Of a stretch of 7,949 nucleotides of DNA, positions 1 to 5,339 are shown one piece after another (position 1 is the first letter of the stretch; each line of letters starts with the position of its first letter). Origin of the DNA: Flavobacteriales bacterium (GTDB lineage Bacteria; Bacteroidota; Bacteroidia; Flavobacteriales; Flavobacteriaceae); contig PAGT01000069.1 in the NCBI GenBank assembly GCA_002705485.1, positions 1 through 7,949 on the forward strand, written 5' to 3'. The notes beneath the pieces were generated by a model. The model was not told where the DNA came from, did no database searches, and saw nothing but the letters and a program-made list of their open reading frames with translations. A program made the translations under genes and the position numbers.

Positions 1-135
1 TATATCACCATTTAGAATGATTTTTTTAGGTTTGATAGTTCTCAAATAATTAATTAATTCATCAGCTCTGCACCCTCGTGTACCTAGGTGAATATCTGAA
101 AGAACAACTAAATCTATTAGTCTTTTTTTGAACAC
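1..135 (-). CDS. LpxH-like UDP-2,3-diacylglucosamine diphosphatase (calcineurin-like phosphoesterase), 5' end only
   Basis: I translated this myself: 45 codons from a GTG at 135-133 to the left edge, with the rest of the gene outside the window. The peptide begins MFKKRLIDLVVLSDIHLGTR and reaches ILNGDI at the edge. It shows the first two metal-binding blocks of calcineurin-like phosphoesterases: DxH (D14, H16) and the start of the GD block (G43-D44). The SDIHLGT...GC.A.EL..YL...PK..ILNGD pattern is the one I know from Bacteroidota LpxH-type enzymes, which remove UMP from UDP-2,3-diacylglucosamine in lipid A synthesis on the cytoplasmic side of the inner membrane. An in-frame TAA lies 6 nt upstream of the GTG, so GTG is the only usual start codon. 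A TTA and an AAT are the only codons between them. An ATG at 137-135 overlaps the GTG but is in another frame that stops after six codons. The family is well supported; the exact substrate is inferred, since other phosphoesterases share these blocks. Confidence 0.8.
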   Translation of the reverse strand, partial: MFKKRLIDLVVLSDIHLGTRGCRADELINYLRTIKPKKIILNGDI

Positions 136-199
136 ATTTAATTATATGACTGTAATGTGAATCAAATGTTTTTAAAATAATAAGATAATGTTAAAATTT

Positions 200-236
200 A
201 AAATTAATGTGGACAGAATCTTTCTACATTAATTTT
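200..236. repeat. 37-bp inverted repeat in the divergent gap (possible operator or RNA hairpin)
   Basis: AAAATTAATGT at 200-210 is the exact reverse complement of ACATTAATTTT at 226-236, an 11-bp perfect match. In RNA it extends inward by a G-U (211/225), a G-C (212/224) and an A-U (213/223) pair, giving a 14-bp stem with a 9-nt loop (214-222). It lies between the divergent LpxH-like gene and the lipoprotein gene. It could be a protein-binding palindrome serving both directions, or part of a structured transcript. AT-only arms form by chance more easily in this base composition, but 11 perfect pairs including a G-C pair is long. Confidence 0.6.
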
Positions 237-239
237 CAT

Positions 240-247
240 TAGTTTTG
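240..247 (+). promoter_or_regulatory. Candidate Bacteroidota -7 box TAGTTTTG
   Basis: TAGTTTTG matches the Bacteroidota -7 consensus TAnnTTTG exactly. Transcription would start near 252-254, just before the 269-289 hairpin and the terminator-like hairpin at 329-404. I see no TTTG or TTG at the expected -33 position (about 19-21 bp upstream), so this rests on one short box in AT-rich DNA. It overlaps the 3' flank of the 200-236 inverted repeat, so a factor bound there could block it. Confidence 0.3.
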
Positions 248-268
248 TTTTAGTGAAAGTGATACTAC

Positions 269-289
269 GGGGAACATAAAATGTTCCCT
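269..289. repeat. Perfect GGGAACAT / ATGTTCCC hairpin
   Basis: GGGAACAT (270-277) pairs without mismatch with ATGTTCCC (281-288) around an AAA loop (278-280). A G-U pair at 269/289 could add one step. Only three T residues follow on the plus strand and none on the minus strand, so it is a poor terminator by itself. It could be a 5'-stabilising stem of the proposed transcript or a dimeric operator; the sequence does not decide which. Confidence 0.55.
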
Positions 290-328
290 TTGAGAACACC
301 CTAAAAAATTAAGCTATTGAAAATGAAT

Positions 329-404
329 AGTTTATGAGGTGAGTTCGAGTGCAGTATGACCCACATCAGATGAAAAAAGTAGAATTTACTCATAAACTTT
401 TTTT
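329..404 (+). terminator. Long-stem intrinsic terminator-like hairpin with T7 tail
   Basis: AGTTTATGAG (329-338) is perfectly complementary to CTCATAAACT (389-398). After a bulged G339 the helix continues inward with 340-346 pairing 382-388 (U-A, G-U, A-U, G-U, U-A, U-A, C-G), about 17 pairs in all. A short inner GTG/CAC stem (349-351 with 362-364) is possible within the apical loop. Seven T residues at 398-404 follow directly, the arrangement of an intrinsic terminator on the plus strand. The stem is AT-rich and the loop large (35 nt), unlike a compact textbook terminator, so it may be a structured RNA element that also terminates. It lies 28 nt before the lipoprotein start codon. Confidence 0.5.
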
Positions 405-432
405 ATAAAATTATATTATCAAGGTTTAATTA

Positions 433-1002
433 ATGAAAAAAATATTTCTAGTACTTCTTTTAATTACTTTATTCAATTGCAGTAATGATTCAGAAGCAGT
501 TAGTCAAATTATCAATGAAGAAAAAAATGAAATTGAAAATGTTGAAGTTTATTTAATTAATAACCTTAATGATTCCAGGGGGTTTTGTATAGATATAAAA
601 GGGTCTAAGCAGAATGCAAATGTGAATAGTGGGCTTCAGGGTCATTCATGTTACTCATATCAAGGTCAAATTTCTGTAGATCAGGGTTTCGATAAATCAA
701 AAATCAATGAAAATCAATTTTACATTACTTTTTTTAAAGTTTGTATGGAGGCCCAAAATATTCAAGAATCATCTTCTTTGTTATTAAATCAATGTAATCA
801 AAGTGAAAAACAAAAATTTGTTCTAAAGGCAAATGGTAATATAGTTGTTGAGAGTGACCCTAACTTATGTCTAACTGTGTCAACAAATTTTAAGGAGGGT
901 GGAGGAGGAAACCCCGTTCATTTAATTCGTGATTTAACTCTACAAAATTGTAATGAAAATAATTCAGATTTTCAAAAGTGGGGTACTAGAAAAATAAATT
1001 AG
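433..1002 (+). CDS. Small lipoprotein with ricin-B-like beta-trefoil repeats
   Basis: This 189-residue protein starts MKKIFLVLLLITLFNC: a short basic n-region, a hydrophobic core, and a Cys at residue 16 in a degenerate lipobox (L-F-N-C). SNDSE follows, an acidic stretch of the kind that can send Bacteroidota lipoproteins to the outer membrane. The mature part has three related segments, each with a Cys pair: C52/C73 (GFCIDI...HSC), C104/C121 (KVCMEA...NQC) and C146/C173 (LCLTVS...QNC). QKF (127-129) and QKW (181-183) match the Q-x-W signature of ricin-B/beta-trefoil carbohydrate-binding repeats, and 'CLxV...G.P..L..C....Q.W' is typical of that fold. I infer a sugar- or glycan-binding surface or periplasmic protein. 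The first repeat has lost a clear QxW, so binding may be reduced. An AAGG lies 8 nt before the ATG. It is followed after 1 nt by yjbQ, so translation is probably coupled. Confidence 0.7.
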   Translation: MKKIFLVLLLITLFNCSNDSEAVSQIINEEKNEIENVEVYLINNLNDSRGFCIDIKGSKQNANVNSGLQGHSCYSYQGQISVDQGFDKSKINENQFYITFFKVCMEAQNIQESSSLLLNQCNQSEKQKFVLKANGNIVVESDPNLCLTVSTNFKEGGGGNPVHLIRDLTLQNCNENNSDFQKWGTRKIN

Positions 1003-1003
1003 A

Positions 1004-1411
1004 ATGGTTTTTCAAGAAGAAGTTGTTTTAGATCCATATAAAAGAGGTTTTCATTTAGTGACTAAAAATATTCAGCAGATAATTCCAAAAATTACAGGAA
1101 TTGTACATGTTTTTATTAAACATACATCAGCAAGCTTAACAATTAACGAGAATGCCGACCCCTCTGTTAGAGTTGATTTTGAGACACACTTCAATGAAAT
1201 GGTGTCAGAAAATGAAAATTATTTTACCCATACCCATGAAGGAGCGGATGACATGACTTCCCATATAAAAAGTAGTTTATTAGGATCATCAGTGTCTTTT
1301 CCTGTAAAAAATGGTATACCAAAGCTTGGTACTTGGCAAGGAGTGTATTTATGTGAACACAGAAATAAAGCCGGATCCAGAACTTTAATTATTACCGCAA
1401 TAGGTGAATGA
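1004..1411 (+). CDS. yjbQ: YjbQ / UPF0047 family protein
   Basis: This 135-residue protein covers the whole family (E. coli YjbQ is about 138 residues). It keeps the hallmark blocks: RGFHLVT (14-20), H40-TSASLTINENADP, the H76-x-H78-EGADDM-x-SHIKSSLLG block, and LGTWQGVYLCEHRN (108-121). The conserved His, Glu and Asp residues of the small barrel's pocket (H40, E49, D52, H76, H78, D82, D83, H87, E118, H119) are all present, so it looks intact. The family is widespread and poorly understood. E. coli YjbQ has been linked to a low-level thiamine phosphate synthase activity, the source of the name 'secondary thiamine-phosphate synthase', but the physiological role is not settled. The start 1 nt after the lipoprotein stop and the tight link to the M20 gene suggest one transcript. 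There is no signal peptide, so it is cytoplasmic, unlike both neighbours. Confidence 0.93.
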   Translation: MVFQEEVVLDPYKRGFHLVTKNIQQIIPKITGIVHVFIKHTSASLTINENADPSVRVDFETHFNEMVSENENYFTHTHEGADDMTSHIKSSLLGSSVSFPVKNGIPKLGTWQGVYLCEHRNKAGSRTLIITAIGE

Positions 1412-1433
1412 ATTTTATTTAACTTTGACAGAT

Positions 1434-2744
1434 ATGAAAATGAAAGAAATTTTAACGATTTACCTTTTAATTACCTTAACCATGTTTATAACCGAATCTA
1501 AAGCTCAAAGCTTTGATAAAAAAATAAATAACCTTGCATCTAAATATGAGGCTGAAATGATTGAACTAAGACATTGGTTTCATCAAAACGCTGAACTTAG
1601 TAATAGGGAGTTTAAAACCGCTGAAAGAATTGCATTAGAGCTTACAAAAATTGGTTTGAAACCCCAGACAGGTGTTGCAAAGACAGGTGTGGTTGCAGTT
1701 TTAAAAGGTCGAAAACCTGGACCCGTTGTTGCATTAAGAGCTGATATTGATGGCCTTCCTGTAAAGGAAAGAGCAAATTTACCGTGGAAGTCAGAAATGA
1801 TGGGGGAGTACAATGGTGAAACAGTTCCGGTTATGCATGCATGTGGTCATGATACTCATACTGCAATTTTATTGGCAACTGCAAAAATAATGTATGATTT
1901 AAAAGATGAGATTTCAGGGACGATTAAGTTTATCTTTCAACCAGCTGAAGAAGGTGCTCCAGCAGGAGAAGAAGGTGGGGCAGAGTTGATGGTAAAAGAA
2001 GGAGTTTTATTAAATCCTGATGTTGATGCAATTTTTGGTTTGCATATTTGGTCACAGTTTGAAGCTGGTCAGGTTTATGTCAGACCAGAGGGAATAATGG
2101 CTGCTGTTAATGAATTCAGAATTGACATTGAAGGAGTTCAGACTCACGGTTCAACCCCATGGACAGGAATTGATCCAATTGTTACTGCCTCTCAAATGAT
2201 TAATTCAATTCAAACTATTGTTAGTAGAAACATGCCTTTAACTGAGGCCGCCGCAGTTGTTACTATTGGAAGTATACATGGAGGAGTTAGAAGTAATATT
2301 ATACCTGAAAGCCTTTACATGTTAGGAACCATAAGAACATTAGATAATGGAATGAAAGATCTAGTTTTAAAAAGACTTGTCGAGATTGTCGAAAAGGTTG
2401 CTGATGCTAATAATGCTAAAGCAAAAGTTACTTTTTTAGTATCCTATCCCATAACATACAATGACGAGGATTTATACAATCAAATGCTTCCTTCATTGAA
2501 AAGAGCTAACGGTCAAGATAATGTAAACTTTATGAAAGCAGTGACTGGTGCTGAAGACTTCTCTTATTTTCAAGAAAAGGTTCCTGGAATGTATTTTTTT
2601 ATTGGAGGGTCAAAAAAAGGAACTGATTTGTCTAAGGTTGCTCCACATCATACCCCCGATTTTTATGTTGATGACTCAGCTATGATTACAGGAGTTAAAT
2701 CAATGTCTACCCTTACTTTGGATTACCTTGAAAACAATAAATAA
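1434..2744 (+). CDS. Exported M20D metallo-amidohydrolase / aminoacylase-like peptidase
   Basis: I start it at ATG 1434 (436 residues). The frame opens at a GTG at 1404 inside yjbQ, but only the later start puts a signal peptide at the N-terminus: MKMKEIL, a hydrophobic stretch, then ESKAQ before SFDKK. ATG 1440 is equally possible. Catalytic blocks, numbered from 1434: RADIDGLP (D104, D106), HACGHD (C137, H139), PAEE (E172-E173), GLH (H204), THGSTPW (H238) in the dimerisation domain, and APHH (H405-H406). Together these form the Cys/His/Glu/His metal site of the M20D amidohydrolases (hippurate hydrolase, IAA-amino-acid hydrolase, N-acyl-amino-acid deacylase). The enzyme should hydrolyse an N-acyl or amide bond in the periplasm or outside the cell; the substrate cannot be read from sequence. 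Where many relatives have HGAxPH, this one has HGSTPW, which I believe is common in secreted versions. Its start lies 22 nt after yjbQ. Confidence 0.88.
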   Translation: MKMKEILTIYLLITLTMFITESKAQSFDKKINNLASKYEAEMIELRHWFHQNAELSNREFKTAERIALELTKIGLKPQTGVAKTGVVAVLKGRKPGPVVALRADIDGLPVKERANLPWKSEMMGEYNGETVPVMHACGHDTHTAILLATAKIMYDLKDEISGTIKFIFQPAEEGAPAGEEGGAELMVKEGVLLNPDVDAIFGLHIWSQFEAGQVYVRPEGIMAAVNEFRIDIEGVQTHGSTPWTGIDPIVTASQMINSIQTIVSRNMPLTEAAAVVTIGSIHGGVRSNIIPESLYMLGTIRTLDNGMKDLVLKRLVEIVEKVADANNAKAKVTFLVSYPITYNDEDLYNQMLPSLKRANGQDNVNFMKAVTGAEDFSYFQEKVPGMYFFIGGSKKGTDLSKVAPHHTPDFYVDDSAMITGVKSMSTLTLDYLENNK

Positions 2745-2745
2745 A

Positions 2746-4377
2746 TTATAATTTTGGAGGGATTCTTTTTTTTGTAATTTTCTCAAAAGCATAACCAACT
2801 TCATAAAGTAAACTTTCATTAAAAGATGTACTTATGAAAGTCAAATTTTGAGGCTCACCAGACTTTTTGTATCCCATTGGAATAGTTAAACAAGGGTAAT
2901 TTGCCGCGGCTGCATAACCCGCATGATAATTATTTATTGAAAGCACAGCATCTACCTGATTATCTTTTAAGATATTGCGAAAAAACTTTTCTGCATTTTT
3001 TTTGAGCTTTTTTTTCAGTTCTGTATGATCATTTTCCAAAATCTTATTTTTAGCCATTCCTTGAAATCTAGTCATCCCATAAGGTGATCTGATTAGACTG
3101 TCTTGTGAATTAAACTTTACAATATCATCCACACTTTCAATCTTCAATTCATTATTCATATGTTTTTTGATGTAATTATTCAAATCTTTTTTCATATCAT
3201 AATCTAAGATTTTACCAAATCCAGAAAAATCAACTTTTTCAGGTTCTAGTTCTACAATTATTCCTTCATGTTTAATTATTTTTTTTACAGATTCCTTGTA
3301 TAATTCTTGATCCATCAAGTTTTTGAAAACAGCAAACCTTTTACCTTTTATTTTTGCATTGAATATTATGTTTAAATCAATATCAATTTCACTTTTAGAC
3401 ATTGGATCCTCTTTGTCATATCCCATTGAATTTTTAAAAACTATTATATTATCAATTACGTTTTTGGTCATTGGACCAGCTGTGTCAAAACTGGATGATA
3501 TTGGAATTATACCTGATCTACTAATAAGTCCAACGGTGGGTTTTAAGCCAACTAATGAATTTAATGAGGATGGCGACAATATAGATCCTGATGTTTCAGT
3601 TCCTAATGAAACCGATGCTAAGTTCGCTGCAATAGCCGCTCCACTTCCAGAGCTAGAACCACCTGATTCGAATTTTTTTCTTCCGTAAGGGTTTAAAGTT
3701 TGTCCCCCAATTGCACTATAGCCAAGTGGACAGCCAGAGCAAAAATAGTATGCCCATTCACTTAAATTTGTTTTTCCAAGTATTAGTGCACCATTTTCTT
3801 TTAATTTATTGACAACCTTTGAATTACCAGTGTAATTATCCTTAAAAATTGAAGCTCCAGCTGTAGTGGGCAAATTTGAAAAATTAATATTATCTTTTAA
3901 TAGTATAGGAATTCCATGTATGCTGTATATAGAACTTGGTTTTGTTTTATCACTTTTTTTGGCCTCTTCAATAATATTTGGATTTAGTGAAATAATTGAA
4001 TTTAAAAAGCTGTTCTTATTAAATTCAATTTTTCTAATTCTATGTAAGTAGAATTTAACAAGTAATTCGTAAGTTAATTTTTCTGAAATTATGCTTTGTT
4101 GAATTTCTGGAATACTTTTCTCAAAAATTAAGGGTTTTAATTTGTTATAAGTGGATTCATCAAATTCTAAAAATTCAGAGTTAATCGGTTCAAACCATTT
4201 ATTTTTATTACCATCTACAGCTTGTATGTATTTGAATTGTAATCTCTTATTGTCATTTTTTTTACTTTCAATAATTTCAAATGTTTCATCATATTTTTCC
4301 CACTCTAGTTTATTTGAATTGCTTTCACAACCAACCATTAATAAAATTGAAACAAATGATATAATATTTTTTTTCAT
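2746..4377 (-). CDS. Amidase-signature family lipoprotein
   Basis: This 543-residue protein begins MKKNIISFVSILLMVGC, with lipobox L-M-V-G-C and acylated Cys at residue 17, so it is exported and membrane-anchored. An extra region of about 75 residues precedes the fold. The amidase-signature core then follows: HGIPILLKDN with Lys161, ESGGSSSGSG with cis-Ser241, and LGTETSGSI with nucleophile Ser265, followed by VGLKPTVGLISRSGIIP. The 24-residue spacing between the two serines equals that in GatA and FAAH, supporting an intact Ser-cisSer-Lys triad. The C-terminal block AAANYPCLTIPMGY...GEPQNLTF is also typical. The family ranges from GatA to fatty-acid amide hydrolase and peptide amidases. Because it is a lipoprotein it is not the tRNA amidotransferase subunit; I infer hydrolysis of an external or periplasmic amide. 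It converges on the M20 gene with 1 nt between stops, and I find no T-tract terminator there. Confidence 0.88.
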   Translation of the reverse strand: MKKNIISFVSILLMVGCESNSNKLEWEKYDETFEIIESKKNDNKRLQFKYIQAVDGNKNKWFEPINSEFLEFDESTYNKLKPLIFEKSIPEIQQSIISEKLTYELLVKFYLHRIRKIEFNKNSFLNSIISLNPNIIEEAKKSDKTKPSSIYSIHGIPILLKDNINFSNLPTTAGASIFKDNYTGNSKVVNKLKENGALILGKTNLSEWAYYFCSGCPLGYSAIGGQTLNPYGRKKFESGGSSSGSGAAIAANLASVSLGTETSGSILSPSSLNSLVGLKPTVGLISRSGIIPISSSFDTAGPMTKNVIDNIIVFKNSMGYDKEDPMSKSEIDIDLNIIFNAKIKGKRFAVFKNLMDQELYKESVKKIIKHEGIIVELEPEKVDFSGFGKILDYDMKKDLNNYIKKHMNNELKIESVDDIVKFNSQDSLIRSPYGMTRFQGMAKNKILENDHTELKKKLKKNAEKFFRNILKDNQVDAVLSINNYHAGYAAAANYPCLTIPMGYKKSGEPQNLTFISTSFNESLLYEVGYAFEKITKKRIPPKL

Positions 4378-4442
4378 GAATATTTAGATACTTTTAAAAA
4401 CTTATCATAAAGTTGAAAAAAAATCATTAATTAAAAAAAACT

Positions 4443-4450
4443 TAATTTTG
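4443..4450 (+). promoter_or_regulatory. Candidate -7 box TAATTTTG for the membrane-protein gene
   Basis: TAATTTTG matches the Bacteroidota TAnnTTTG consensus and ends 10 nt before the ATG at 4461, so the predicted start near 4455-4457 leaves an almost leaderless mRNA. A TTG at 4413-4415 is the nearest -33-like element, but it is about 27 bp away, longer than usual. The 83-bp divergent spacer also has several A tracts (4416-4423, 4433-4440) that could bend the DNA or act like an UP element. No convincing box is visible for the leftward amidase gene. Confidence 0.4.
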
Positions 4451-4460
4451 AAATAGTATA

Positions 4461-5339
4461 ATGAGTTTAAAAGATAAAATCGAATACTCTTTTTCTGAGG
4501 TTTTTTCAGATGGTGTTCTAAAAACCGTTGAGAAATACATATTATATTTAGCTTCAGTTGGATTTATAATTCATTTATCAATCATTTTTTTACAGAATTA
4601 TGGGTTTCTCGATCTGAGTAACTTAAATTCGAAACTATTATCAAATCCAATTTCTGCATTGTATACACCTTTTTCGTTCATATTGATATATGAAGCATAT
4701 CTCTTGATTTTTTATATACCAAGATCGTTTACAACTGCTATTGGAAAACAGTTTGAAATAATCTCACTTATCGTAATTAGAAAAATTTTTGGTGATATTC
4801 CTTTGATAGATTTAGATTCTAACTGGTTTGAAAACCAATATAACCTTCAGTTGTTATATGATCTTGTTGGAATAATCATTATTTTCTTTTTAATTTTTTT
4901 ATTTAGACGCGCGAAAGAAGATTTACCTGTCAAACCAGTCTCAGAAAAACTAGATCGTTTTATAGCTTCAAAGAAACTTTTAAGTATGATATTACTTCCA
5001 GTTTTAATTGTCATATGTGTTTTGAGTTTTTATAATTGGTTATCAACTGCTCTAATTTCAAATTCATTTGATCAAAATCTTAATTATTTATTTTTTAATG
5101 ATTTTTTTACGCTTTTGATATTAGTCGATGTTTTTATTTTATTAATTTCTTTTCAATACACTGAAAGATATAGTCAACTAATAAGAAATACAGGATTTAT
5201 TATATCTACCATATTATTAAGGCTTTCTTTTTCGGCTAGTGGATTAACAAGTGTTTTATTGATTATTTCAGGGATTTTATTTGGTCTTTTAATTTTGTTG
5301 ATATACAACGCAATGGAGAGAGAACGCGCAAAGGGTTAA
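4461..5339 (+). CDS. Multi-pass inner-membrane protein of unknown function
   Basis: I do not recognise a named family in this 292-residue protein. It has a short charged N-terminus (MSLKDKIEYS), then hydrophobic segments at roughly 26-45, 66-87, 131-148, 174-193, 209-231, 244-257 and 262-282, suggesting six or seven membrane spans. Between the second and third spans lies an amphipathic stretch with conserved-looking character (RSFTTAIGKQFEIISLIVIRK, residues 88-108, then DIPLIDLD). A cytoplasmic-type basic linker, FRRAKEDLPVKP, follows at 148-159. The C-terminus is charged (MERERAKG). There is no signal peptide and no catalytic motif. The frame is long and uninterrupted, has a plausible promoter, and the membrane pattern is coherent, so it is a real gene. 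A channel, transporter or sensor role is possible but unsupported. Its stop overlaps the murF stop from the opposite strand by four bases. Confidence 0.75.
   Translation: MSLKDKIEYSFSEVFSDGVLKTVEKYILYLASVGFIIHLSIIFLQNYGFLDLSNLNSKLLSNPISALYTPFSFILIYEAYLLIFYIPRSFTTAIGKQFEIISLIVIRKIFGDIPLIDLDSNWFENQYNLQLLYDLVGIIIIFFLIFLFRRAKEDLPVKPVSEKLDRFIASKKLLSMILLPVLIVICVLSFYNWLSTALISNSFDQNLNYLFFNDFFTLLILVDVFILLISFQYTERYSQLIRNTGFIISTILLRLSFSASGLTSVLLIISGILFGLLILLIYNAMERERAKG

Larger units (their letters stand above)
253..404 (+). ncRNA. Candidate structured leader or small RNA ending in an intrinsic terminator
   Basis: The interval from the predicted start after TAGTTTTG to the T7 tract at 398-404 is about 150 nt. 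It has no credible reading frame, but holds a perfect 8-bp hairpin (270-288) and a long terminator-like hairpin (329-404). No plus-strand gene lies upstream, so the rightward terminator has nothing else visible to terminate. Two readings fit. One is a free-standing small RNA. The other is a 5' leader that controls the lipoprotein-yjbQ-M20 operon by attenuation, since its start codon at 433 is only 28 nt past the T tract and little room remains there for a separate promoter. I compared it by eye with TPP, preQ1, tRNA and SRP consensus elements and none fits fully. Both ends are inferred. Confidence 0.3.

Noticed and set aside
136..180. TATAAT-like hexamer just upstream of the LpxH-like GTG on the minus strand.
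   Set aside because: It does not fit the Bacteroidota TAnnTTTG box, has no correctly spaced -35 or -33 partner, and would leave almost no leader.
265..300. Partial likeness to a TPP (THI-box) riboswitch: GGGG, then TGAGA, then ACCC in the right order, in the leader of an operon containing yjbQ.
   Set aside because: The pyrophosphate-sensor half (an AACCTGAT-like block and a GCGTAGGGA-like block) is absent downstream, and GGGAACAT pairs better with ATGTTCCC. A covariance-model search would settle it.
291..313. CACCCTAAAAAATTAAG resembles the 3' half of a preQ1-I riboswitch.
   Set aside because: No suitable 5-bp P1 partner lies at the short distance required, and the downstream genes have no link to queuosine.
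339..366. GTTCGAGT at 343-350 looks like a tRNA T-loop.
   Set aside because: The flanking bases do not form the T-stem (G where C61 should be), and there is no acceptor stem, D-arm or anticodon arm. The region folds as part of the terminator-like hairpin instead.
1404..1433. A GTG-initiated N-terminal extension of the M20 protein overlapping yjbQ.
   Set aside because: It would place ten polar residues before the signal peptide; ATG 1434 or 1440 gives a normal signal sequence.
2743..2754. AAATTATAATTT, a 12-bp perfect palindrome between the convergent M20 and amidase stops.
   Set aside because: It is AT-only, has no loop and no T tract, and is easily formed by chance and stop-codon overlap in this base composition, so it is not a convincing bidirectional terminator.
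3323..3688. A 121-codon open frame opposite the amidase gene.
   Set aside because: It lies antisense to the catalytic core of a well-conserved gene and its translation has no recognisable domain; low G+C coding sequence often leaves such frames open.
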